Below, piece by piece: positions 7,497-15,026 of a stretch of DNA of 15,026 nucleotides (its first letter is position 1; every line of letters starts with the position of its first letter). The translations under genes and the position numbers were made by a program. The notes under the pieces were generated by a model. That model saw only the letters and a program-made list of their open reading frames with translations, made no database searches and had not been told where the DNA came from. The stretch is from Acidimicrobiaceae bacterium. GTDB lineage: Bacteria; Actinomycetota; Acidimicrobiia; Acidimicrobiales; RAAP-2. The DNA is taken from positions 1 to 15,026 of the forward strand of contig PLSY01000399.1 in assembly GCA_003164275.1 (NCBI GenBank). Direction: 5' to 3'.

Positions 7497-10417
7497 CCCA
7501 CCGCCATGGGGAGGAACACATACGCCCCGAGAAGATCGACCGGCGTCTGGGCGCTCACCGACAGTCCTCGACGAGGTGCTCCCGAACCCATCCGAACCCG
7601 CCGGTGGGCATCGAGGAGTTCCTCGGCCAGCTCATCGGCCAACGAGTCCAGCGATGGCCCCCACCCTGGCACCGCACGAGCGAGCTCATCGATCAGCGTC
7701 TTTGCGTGTTCAGGATCGACGTTCCCGTCGGGCTGGACATCCAACAGCGTGGCCACGGTCCCCTTGTCCAACCACTCGGGGTTCTCCGGTGATCCGGTGA
7801 ACGCGGAGAACCGAGCTTCTTCACAGACCTGCTGGTGCGGCCCGGTCGAACCGGGGAGGTCGACGTGGAATCGGAACCGGATCAGGACCAGTGTGGTCCG
7901 TGTCGACACCGCTCTCGTGCGGGCCACGCCGGCTCGGGTAGCGACTCGGGCTCCCACCATGGGGTCGAGCGCAGCGTCAAGGACGTAGCGGGCTACTGCC
8001 TCAACCGCCGGATCCGTGCGTGCCAGGACTGCGTGACCTCTCGGGGCGGGCACGTCCCGATGAAGTACCAGGGGCTGGTCGAGGCTGGGTGGAATGGCGT
8101 CCTGTAGTCCGGTAGGGCATGCGCTGGTGTCGGCCTTCCACGAGTTGGTATCGATCGGAGTCACCGAGGCGCCGAGCGCGCGCAGCGACTCGAGGGTGAA
8201 CCGCTCGATGTCGGCGCGGGTACCGAGGGCCTCCCTGGCTGCCTTGGCCTCGGCCATGGCTTCCTCGGGGTGGATACCGTCCTGGGCATACTTCGTGCGT
8301 GAGGCCCGCTCACGCTCGGCTGCCGACTCCCACTCCCGGAAGAGATCGGTCCGTTGCGGATCGTCGGCGAGGTCGAATGCCAGCTGGTCAGCGTTTCCGT
8401 GACGGCGGATGAGCCGTTCGAGGAGTGCCTCGACGACCCCGTCGGCTTCGTCGGGAACGGGGACGGACACGCCGGTGGCGTCCCGGATGGCCTTGAACTT
8501 GCGGATGAGTACGTCGAGGACGACCTGGTCGATCCCATTGTCCTGCCCGAAGATGGTGACAGTCCTGACGATGTCGCGCTCCTGTCCGAACCGGTCAACC
8601 CGCCCCTCGCGCTGCTCGTGGCGGGTGGGGTTCCAGGCCAGGTCGTAGTGGATGACGGCCTGAAATGTGTCCTGCAGGTTGACTCCTTCAGACAAGCAAT
8701 CGGTTGCCACCAGCACGTGGCGACCCGGTGATGCCGCCAGTTCGGCGATGCGCTCTTCCCGGAGTGACGGTGGTAGCTCGCCGGTAACGGCGGCGACCGT
8801 AGCCGCAGACCGCAGCGCCGACTGCAGGTGGGTGGCCACGTAGCTCGCCGTCGGGATAAAACGACAGAAGACGATGGGGTCGTATCCATCGGCCAACAGC
8901 GCCTTGACTTCGGTGGTGAGCGTGGCCAGTTTGCGGTCGAGCTCCGGCCCGCTCAGGGCGTCGGCAGTACGGGCCAAGTCCAACAGGAACCGCCGCTCTC
9001 GGGCAGATTCACCGGCACGAGAGTTCGGAGCCTCTGCCGTTTCGCCTTGGCTTGGGCCATTCCGGCGCAGGTCCTCGGCTCGGATTTCTCGGCCATCGCC
9101 GACCTCGGGATCGGCCCCGGGTACAGCGTCGATTCCCTCGAGGACATCGGTGTCCGCCGTGTCGAGCACCACAGCCCGTCCCAGCGCGTCGGCCTCGTGC
9201 ACAGTGGTGGCTCCTGCCGCCGACGCCCGGGTGCGCAGTGTTGCTGCGGCGGCTACCGGCGATGAGGCCAGCGCTCGCAGAAGCGCCAGCACGGACCACC
9301 ACCGGACCCGTTGGTGGACGAGCCGCTCGCCGACGGCATTCCCGTCATCTCCGACCTGGCCCCTGGCGTAGGCGAGTACGCGCTCGAACAGTGCGGTGTA
9401 CTCAGCCGACAGGCGGTAAGGCGCTTCCCGGCTGAGCCGGTCAGACGGGAAGTCCGTGTCTTCGGTCAGGTACTTGCGTACATCCCCCCGGCGGCGCTGT
9501 ACGAAATGACGGGCCAGCCGGGTCCGGCCCTCGACCTCGTCGAGATCGAGAACGGCCAGCTCCGGATCGAGCAGCCCAAGCAGATTGCGGAAGCCTTGTT
9601 CCTTGCCCGAGTGGGGAGTGGCGGTGACCAGAACAAGGTGGCGATCGGCCTTGCTGGCAATCCGTCGCATCAGGTCGTAGCGCTGGGTCCTCCCGACCGT
9701 GCCACCGCCCCCCGCCCCGTCGGCCACGCAGGTGTGTGCTTCGTCCACGATGACCAGCTCAGGACAGTGGTTGAGGAAGTCCTGGCTGCGCTGTGGGGAC
9801 TTGATGAAGTCGGTCGAGATGACGGTGTAGGGGTGCCGATCGAAGAGTGACTCGTCGAGCATCAGGCCGCGGCTGAGGCGTCCAACCGTCGAAGGAAGGA
9901 CGACTTCGGCTTCAATGGAGAACTTCTCGCGCAGCTCCCGTTGCCACTGCTCTGCCAGCGCCGGGCTGCACAGAACGGCAAGCCGCTGGGTATCGCCCTG
10001 GGCGATCAGCTCAGCGGCGATCAGGCCGGCTTCGATGGTTTTTCCAATGCCGACGTCGTCAGAGATCAAAATCCGCACAGGGCTCTGGCGTAGCGCCAAC
10101 AGTAAGGGAACGTACTGGTAGGCCCTCGGTTCGACAGCAAGGTTGGCAAGAGACCGGAACGGCCCAGCTGACGAGCGGAATCCGACCTGCAATGCCGTGC
10201 GCAACAACAGACCGCCCGTGGCGTCCCCAAGATCCGATGGTCCAGGTGGGGGGAACTGTGCTGAGCGCACGTCCTCCAACCCTGGCAGTACACCCGCCGT
10301 CTCGTCCTCTCCGCCGCCCAGCGGGCGAAGCACCAAGAGGTCCTCGTCGCTGTCGGGAAGCACCACCCACTCGCGCCCCCGTGCTGTGACCAGCGACCCA
10401 GGGGCGAATATGGTCAT
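7493..10417 (-). CDS. SNF2/RapA-type DEAH ATPase, DrmD-like
   Basis: This 974-residue superfamily 2 ATPase probably moves along or remodels double-stranded DNA. The first 100 residues (GSLVTARGREWVVL, then FRSLANLAVEPRAYQ) resemble the N-terminus of RapA/HepA-like proteins. The motor has Walker A DVGIGKT at 121-127, DEAH at 225-228, TATP at 265-268, motif V ATDCLSEGVNLQ at 571-582 and motif VI HEQREGRVDRFGQ at 600-612. A Gly/Ala/Asp-rich low-complexity linker lies between the lobes at about 400-470, and the C-terminal 300 residues are of unknown role. The start at 10417 is preferred because ATGA overlaps the stop of the upstream helicase, as at every other junction here. A longer frame from 10510 would overlap that gene by 97 bases and adds only an Arg-rich shadow. 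Lying beside an adenine methyltransferase it recalls DrmD of DISARM class 1. The SNF2 call is firm; the DrmD equivalence is moderate. Confidence 0.88.
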   Translation of the reverse strand: MTIFAPGSLVTARGREWVVLPDSDEDLLVLRPLGGGEDETAGVLPGLEDVRSAQFPPPGPSDLGDATGGLLLRTALQVGFRSSAGPFRSLANLAVEPRAYQYVPLLLALRQSPVRILISDDVGIGKTIEAGLIAAELIAQGDTQRLAVLCSPALAEQWQRELREKFSIEAEVVLPSTVGRLSRGLMLDESLFDRHPYTVISTDFIKSPQRSQDFLNHCPELVIVDEAHTCVADGAGGGGTVGRTQRYDLMRRIASKADRHLVLVTATPHSGKEQGFRNLLGLLDPELAVLDLDEVEGRTRLARHFVQRRRGDVRKYLTEDTDFPSDRLSREAPYRLSAEYTALFERVLAYARGQVGDDGNAVGERLVHQRVRWWSVLALLRALASSPVAAAATLRTRASAAGATTVHEADALGRAVVLDTADTDVLEGIDAVPGADPEVGDGREIRAEDLRRNGPSQGETAEAPNSRAGESARERRFLLDLARTADALSGPELDRKLATLTTEVKALLADGYDPIVFCRFIPTASYVATHLQSALRSAATVAAVTGELPPSLREERIAELAASPGRHVLVATDCLSEGVNLQDTFQAVIHYDLAWNPTRHEQREGRVDRFGQERDIVRTVTIFGQDNGIDQVVLDVLIRKFKAIRDATGVSVPVPDEADGVVEALLERLIRRHGNADQLAFDLADDPQRTDLFREWESAAERERASRTKYAQDGIHPEEAMAEAKAAREALGTRADIERFTLESLRALGASVTPIDTNSWKADTSACPTGLQDAIPPSLDQPLVLHRDVPAPRGHAVLARTDPAVEAVARYVLDAALDPMVGARVATRAGVARTRAVSTRTTLVLIRFRFHVDLPGSTGPHQQVCEEARFSAFTGSPENPEWLDKGTVATLLDVQPDGNVDPEHAKTLIDELARAVPGWGPSLDSLADELAEELLDAHRRVRMGSGAPRRGLSVSAQTPVDLLGAYVFLPMAVG

Positions 10418-13400
10418 GTCGGCTGACCGGCGGTAGCGCCGAACACGCTCGGTCTGGCGCCGACCACCTCTGTCCAGTCCGCGTCGTGGGCTACCCGGAT
10501 GACGTCCCATCCTCCGTCCACGAGACGTTCGGACGCTTGGGCATCCCGGGCAGCCGTGGTCGAGGCGTCATGGACCGGACCGTCGACGAAGATGGCCACC
10601 GGTCCGGAGGGCAGGTCGTAGACGAAGTCGGGACGGGACTCGGCTCCTGTCACGTAGACCTGGGCCCGGTCGGGCAGGCGCAGACCGTGGTCGTTCAGCC
10701 ACGTCACGAACTTCCGCTCCAGTCCCGAGTCGCATGCGGCCAGCAGTGCGTCGACGGTGGCATTTCGGCTTCGGCCACCACCACCGGCTTCGGTGGTGGT
10801 GGCAGCAAGGCGTACCAGCACCTCGTGGGCCCGATGCCGGTCGATGAGGGCATGTTCGGACTGGTTGGCGAACGAGAGGAGGCAGTCGTAGCAGCCCAGC
10901 TCGCATCGCTCGGTGGTCCCCTCGGCGTGGCCGAGATCGTCCCCGGTTTCCGGATCGAAGTGCAGGAGGCCGAGCGCTGTGGTCGCCACCTGAGCCAAGG
11001 CCTCGGGATCGCTGATCAGCCTGCGCAGCACCCCCGCCCCTCCTTCAGCCGACTCGGTGAAGAGCATGCGTCCGTGCCCGTCCAGATCGGGCAGTGCGGT
11101 CGAATCGAGCTCGGAGTCCTCAAGTTGGAAGGTGGCCTCAATGCCCCGTTCCAGGGCGTAGCGGATGCTGGTGGCGGCCACCTCGTCGAGCCGTTGGCTG
11201 CAACGGACCAACAAGATGTTCCGGGTGTCCTCGACGTAGGGGATGACCTTCTTCTTGGTCCGGGCGTCGTCGATTGGCTCCAGGTCCTCGGTGTCAACGG
11301 TGGCATCCGTCGCCTGCTTGTCCGTCAGCCACCGTCCCTCGACGGGATCCAGCCAGAATCCTCGGTCGTTGTTGTCCTTCCGCCGGCGTCTTCCGACGTT
11401 GGCCAACCGGATCGTGGCTGCGTCCCCGTAGGCGAGGTCGGTGACCAGCTCGCCGGCCACTACCGCGGTGGCATCGATGCGACCGGCCCGGTCACCATGC
11501 GTGGCGAAGCGGAACGACGTCTCGATCTCGAAGCCGGACCGGCGCCGCTCTTCCTCATCGCTGGAGATGCGCTCGCGACGGCGGGTGTGGACCGTCTGGA
11601 GCCTCAAGAGGCCGTAGGTCTTGGCGCCGAGTGTCGTCCCGCAGTACTCGCACGTGTCGATGCCGACCGAGATCGGGTGGTGGTAGCCGCACGCCCCACA
11701 ACGACGGGCATCCTCGGTATCGACCCCGCCGGTCACCCCGGTAGTTCTCGGGAGCTGTACCCGCGTCACCTCGTAGCGGGATCCCTCGTGATAGATGAGC
11801 GCGCCCGGGCCGAACTCGCGGATGGCCACGAACCGGGGCCGCTGGAGGTAACCGCCGTCGTGGTCGCGCTGCGAGCCACTCGTCCCGGGGATGTAGGCAG
11901 CGAGAGGGAGTCGGGGAAAGGAGTAGCCGGGCAGAAACCCCTCGGAGGCCAGGTACCGGTAGGAGTAGAAATCGGTCTGGCTGGTGTTGCTGTTCTCGTT
12001 GGCCAACAGCCGGAGGCGGTCCCGAGCTTCGCGCTCCCGTTGGGCTGCTACTTCCTGTGCTCTGCGAGGGGCACCTGGAGCGACTGCCAGCTTCCCCTGT
12101 TCGAGGTACTCGGCCCGAGTGGTTCGGTAGAGGTCCCGCCACCGGTCGACCGCCCGGTCGAGGTTGTCGGCGGCTCGAGCCACGGTGTCGTGCACCCAGC
12201 CATCGTGCCACCACCCCACCGGGTCGTCTGAGGCCGTCCACGCCGACCGCAGCTCATCGAGGACGCGCTGGGCTCGCACGAAAGCCCGCCGTGCGACCTC
12301 CGGTTCAGTCAGGGCCCGCCAGACATCGGGCAAGAAAGTGAGCGACGGCTCGTCCCCTGCCATGTCCAGCACCTCGGTGAGGGAGGATCGCATCGATTGG
12401 CCGGTCTCAGCCAGCCATACTGCGTGGACGTGAGAGCGGACCAACTCTTCGTTGCCCAGATCCAGTCGTGGGGGTGCAACTGATCCCGACACCATGTCCT
12501 GGCTGCGTCGGAACCAGAAGTTGTCGTGAGCATTCCCGCTGGAGCAGTACGTGGTCACGATGGCGGGCTGGCCTTGGCGGCCGGCCCGTCCCGAACGCTG
12601 TGCATAGTTGGCCGGCGTGGGTGGCACGTTGCGCATCGACACCGCGCTCAGACTGGCGATGTCCACACCGAGTTCCATGGTGGGTGAGCAGTAGAGCAGC
12701 GGCAGAGTGGCACTTCGGAACTCGCCTTCGCGCTCCTCGCGCAGACCGGGGGGGACCTGGGCGGTGTGCTCCCGGGCGTAAAGGCCGGCGAGCCCGAGCC
12801 CCCCATCGCGGTACAGGTCGCGGAAGAATGGGTTTACCCGGGCCAGGGTCTCGCTGTCGAACTGCCGCCGGAGTGGATCGTCGGCACCGTGGGCGCCGTC
12901 GCCCAGCGTCCAGCGAATGGACGACGCCTTGAGCCGATACCCGGCGTTGCCGGCGCTGTCGGTGACAACTTCGGTCAGGGTGCCCACGCTCCCGAGTACG
13001 CCGAGCAGGCTGATGATGACTGCCTGCGCATCGTCAGCCTTCAGCGTCGGCCCCAGTACCTGGGGTCGTCTCAGATAGCGGCCGAGAGCACTCCGTCCTG
13101 ACAGATTCAGATCGGACCGCTGGGCACCCGCCGACCCGGGCCGTCCGAATGCCGTTCCCACGACCTCGGGGCGTTCGGAGTCGTTGATGAGCCACGGATC
13201 ACGCAGATGCTGACGGGACTCCCTCTGGATCCGCTCGAAGCCGGGCTGGGTCAGGCAGTCGACGTCGATGGCAAGCACTCGCCGGAACTCGTCCAACACG
13301 ATCCGGGCCAACTCCTCACGCAGTTCGGGCGGAGCAGTGACCAGGGCCGCATGGGAGTCCTTCCAACTGTCGGCGTCGGCGGCGATCTCGGGAAGGTCGA

Positions 13401-15026
13401 CATAGCGGACGACCAGCAGGCCGACCTGTTCCATGTTGGGCATAGTCACCCGCCAGCCCCGCTTGAGATCGGAGTAGAGGCGGTACTCGACCACCGCTCG
13501 GAGTGCTCGTTCGACCATGTCTCGTTGGGAGAACTTGACCCCGGGGTGCTGGGCGTAATCATCCAACTCGAGCCCGAGTGCGGCGGTGACCTCTTGGGCC
13601 ACGCGTTCGTGACTCAGTCCGTCGGGCTGATCCCCGAGTGCCGAGCACAGCGCTGACCGGAGCTGCGCCACCTGGGCGAAGTCGTTGAAGTGCCCGGCTT
13701 GCAGGGAGGCATCCTGTCGATTGTCCACGAACGTCAGCAGTTTGCGTGCCTCTTTGGGGAGCTCGTCTGGACCGAACCGGCGAAGTGAGCGCACGATGCT
13801 GCCCGACAGGACTGTCACCGCGGAGGAACGCCCCTCCTGGTCCAAGGTGGCCAGCTTCGAGAAGTCGCTGCCTCGGACCTGCTCGTAGGAGATTCGGCAC
13901 CGCAGACAGAAGGCAAATGGTGTCGAGATGAACCATGCCTGCAGCCCATCATGCTCGCCGGACAAGGTTCCGTCCGGCTGCAGCCACACGGTCGAAGGCC
14001 TGTACTTGGCCCGGTTGGGAGCGAGCGACATCGAGCCGTCGTCCGCTCCGACCAGCCAGTGGTCGGGGAAGCGCCCTTCGGTGACCGGATCGACAGGCCA
14101 GGGGTGATCCTCGGACACATAGAGGTAGCCGGTAACCGTGTCACCGCCGGAGGCGTCCCGGTCAGCCCGGGGCACGAACATCACGTCGCCATGGCGCTCG
14201 GTCCGGGCCACCACGTAGTACTCCTGGCCGCACTCGCGGCAGAACCCGAGGGGGAGGAGGGCCTTGTCCGGGTGGTCCGGGACTCGTAGCTGATAGTGGC
14301 CGGTCAGGTGTCGTTCATCGGTGGGCTCGAGTGAGGCGTAAATGTTGTCACCCTTGGAGATGAACTGATGCAGGCGGAAGGCGAACAGTGGTCGCCGTGT
14401 AGCCGGGTGTCGGAGCCGGCTGCCGGTCAGCAGCATCTTCTCGAGTACGGCGCTGCACTCCTCGACCCCTGACCCTGTTACATCGCTGAGCAAAACGGCA
14501 GCATCGGAGACCCGGGTGGGGGATCCCCGGACCAGTTCGCCCGAATCGGGGTCGCGCCCAAGCCCGAACGCCTCCTCTACCCAGGCCGCCAACGGGTCCG
14601 CCGCTAGTGCGTCGTACTGGTCGGGCATCGGTGCTCCGTCGACCAGTTCCCTCACCCGGTCGGTCAGTGTGATGGCATCGGGCAGGTCGGCGGTACTGGC
14701 CCGGACCAGAGTCTCCCCAATGACGTGGTCTGGATCTACTGAGGCTCCGAACAGCCGGGATGCCACATCCGCAACAACCGTCTTGCGCTCCGCTGCGGAG
14801 CCTGCCGATGCCATGGTGGCCGACGTGCCGACAACCTGGAGGTCAGGGGATTTACACGCATCGCGAACCCGGCGAACCAACATCGCGATATCGGCCCCTT
14901 GCCGACCCCAATAGGTGTGCAGCTCGTCGAGCACCAGAAAGCTCAGTCCGCGGGCGGCACTCATCAGGTGCTGGCGTTCTTCGGGCCGGGTCAGCACCAG
15001 ATCAAGCATGACGTAGTTGGTCAGCA
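10414..15026 (-). CDS. Large DExH helicase with DUF1998 and C-terminal Vsr/DUF559-like nuclease domain; N-terminus beyond right edge
   Basis: The frame is open to the window edge (LTNYV precedes the first Met at 15009), so this is a 5'-truncated gene; residues below count from that Met. The Walker A lobe is missing. Visible are DELH at 28-31, SAT at 63-65, a Cys pair CREC at 257-260 with its likely partner CLRC at 368-371, FVDNRQDASLQAGHFNDF (427-444) at the start of the second lobe, and motif VI QRSGRAGRQGQ at 804-814. Next come a zinc ribbon C1104/C1107/C1120/C1123 and the DUF1998 hallmark: LFTESAEGGAGVLRRL (1316-1331) and CELGCYDCLLSFANQ with C1369, C1373 and C1376. The last 100 residues add RPDFVYD and AIFVDGPVH, a Vsr/DUF559-like nuclease fold. 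The architecture is of the DruE/YprA (MrfA) broad type; motif VI is unlike DrmA. Function as a DNA helicase or translocase in defence is inferred. It is the most upstream gene visible and overlaps the SNF2 gene by ATGA. Confidence 0.9.
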   Translation of the reverse strand, partial: LTNYVMLDLVLTRPEERQHLMSAARGLSFLVLDELHTYWGRQGADIAMLVRRVRDACKSPDLQVVGTSATMASAGSAAERKTVVADVASRLFGASVDPDHVIGETLVRASTADLPDAITLTDRVRELVDGAPMPDQYDALAADPLAAWVEEAFGLGRDPDSGELVRGSPTRVSDAAVLLSDVTGSGVEECSAVLEKMLLTGSRLRHPATRRPLFAFRLHQFISKGDNIYASLEPTDERHLTGHYQLRVPDHPDKALLPLGFCRECGQEYYVVARTERHGDVMFVPRADRDASGGDTVTGYLYVSEDHPWPVDPVTEGRFPDHWLVGADDGSMSLAPNRAKYRPSTVWLQPDGTLSGEHDGLQAWFISTPFAFCLRCRISYEQVRGSDFSKLATLDQEGRSSAVTVLSGSIVRSLRRFGPDELPKEARKLLTFVDNRQDASLQAGHFNDFAQVAQLRSALCSALGDQPDGLSHERVAQEVTAALGLELDDYAQHPGVKFSQRDMVERALRAVVEYRLYSDLKRGWRVTMPNMEQVGLLVVRYVDLPEIAADADSWKDSHAALVTAPPELREELARIVLDEFRRVLAIDVDCLTQPGFERIQRESRQHLRDPWLINDSERPEVVGTAFGRPGSAGAQRSDLNLSGRSALGRYLRRPQVLGPTLKADDAQAVIISLLGVLGSVGTLTEVVTDSAGNAGYRLKASSIRWTLGDGAHGADDPLRRQFDSETLARVNPFFRDLYRDGGLGLAGLYAREHTAQVPPGLREEREGEFRSATLPLLYCSPTMELGVDIASLSAVSMRNVPPTPANYAQRSGRAGRQGQPAIVTTYCSSGNAHDNFWFRRSQDMVSGSVAPPRLDLGNEELVRSHVHAVWLAETGQSMRSSLTEVLDMAGDEPSLTFLPDVWRALTEPEVARRAFVRAQRVLDELRSAWTASDDPVGWWHDGWVHDTVARAADNLDRAVDRWRDLYRTTRAEYLEQGKLAVAPGAPRRAQEVAAQREREARDRLRLLANENSNTSQTDFYSYRYLASEGFLPGYSFPRLPLAAYIPGTSGSQRDHDGGYLQRPRFVAIREFGPGALIYHEGSRYEVTRVQLPRTTGVTGGVDTEDARRCGACGYHHPISVGIDTCEYCGTTLGAKTYGLLRLQTVHTRRRERISSDEEERRRSGFEIETSFRFATHGDRAGRIDATAVVAGELVTDLAYGDAATIRLANVGRRRRKDNNDRGFWLDPVEGRWLTDKQATDATVDTEDLEPIDDARTKKKVIPYVEDTRNILLVRCSQRLDEVAATSIRYALERGIEATFQLEDSELDSTALPDLDGHGRMLFTESAEGGAGVLRRLISDPEALAQVATTALGLLHFDPETGDDLGHAEGTTERCELGCYDCLLSFANQSEHALIDRHRAHEVLVRLAATTTEAGGGGRSRNATVDALLAACDSGLERKFVTWLNDHGLRLPDRAQVYVTGAESRPDFVYDLPSGPVAIFVDGPVHDASTTAARDAQASERLVDGGWDVIRVAHDADWTEVVGARPSVFGATAGQPT

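Noticed and set aside
10418..10510. Longer SNF2 protein beginning at 10510
   Set aside because: It would add 31 Arg-rich residues that are out-of-frame translation of the upstream helicase. The ATGA overlap at 10417 matches the other three junctions.
10486..12231. Long plus-strand reading frame of 581 codons opposite the DUF1998 region
   Set aside because: It lies entirely antisense to a helicase gene with clear zinc-ribbon and DUF1998 motifs (and runs slightly past its stop into the overlap with the next gene). Its product is Gly/Val/Pro-rich without family resemblance. Long antisense frames are expected in GC-rich genes.
10414..15026. DrmA-DrmB fusion as the identity of the large helicase
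   Set aside because: Motif VI is QRSGRAGRQGQ and the layout (split zinc pairs, DUF1998, nuclease tail) fits DruE/YprA-type proteins better; no DrmA-type signature was seen. This is a judgement from motifs and could change with a profile search.

Overview
The window is GC-rich, about 65-70% G+C in most rows I sampled. Its gene style points to a high-GC bacterium, most likely an actinomycete-type lineage, but nothing here fixes the taxon. Almost all of it (464 to the right edge) is one leftward (minus-strand) operon of five large genes. Each gene starts inside the stop codon of the gene before it through a 4-base ATGA overlap. There are no RNA genes, no CRISPR array and no plus-strand gene I can support.

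In order of transcription, right to left: (1) a very large DExH helicase with a DUF1998 C-terminal region and a terminal Vsr/DUF559-like nuclease-fold domain; its N-terminus lies beyond the right edge. (2) A 974-residue SNF2/RapA-type DEAH ATPase that most resembles DrmD of class 1 DISARM. (3) A 1326-residue Eco57I/PglX/DrmMI-type N6-adenine DNA methyltransferase with no visible nuclease domain. (4) An McrB-family AAA+ motor with an Mrr_N-like winged helix and an EVE/PUA-like domain in front of it. (5) McrC, the PD-D-K endonuclease partner of McrB.

The content is that of a phage-defence island: two helicase/translocase ATPases, a modification enzyme, and a modification-dependent restriction motor with its nuclease, all translationally chained. 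It overlaps DISARM class 1 (SNF2 plus adenine methyltransferase), Druantia (DUF1998 helicase) and type IV McrBC, but as seen it matches none of them. DrmA (with its different helicase signature), DrmB and DrmC are absent from the window, although more genes may lie to the right. A plausible but unproven reading is that the methyltransferase marks self, the helicases survey or remodel incoming DNA, and the McrC and Vsr-like domains cut.

Base composition is uneven. The target-recognition half of the methyltransferase falls to about 48-58% G+C while its N-terminal part reaches about 73%, which suggests exchange of the specificity module. McrB is also lower than the upstream genes.

Downstream of McrC, after about 150-230 bases with no gene, the left edge holds the start of an IS30-type transposase with a strong ribosome-binding site. 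It is broken by a one-base frame change at a run of five G and cut by the window edge. This insertion sequence marks the downstream flank of the operon.
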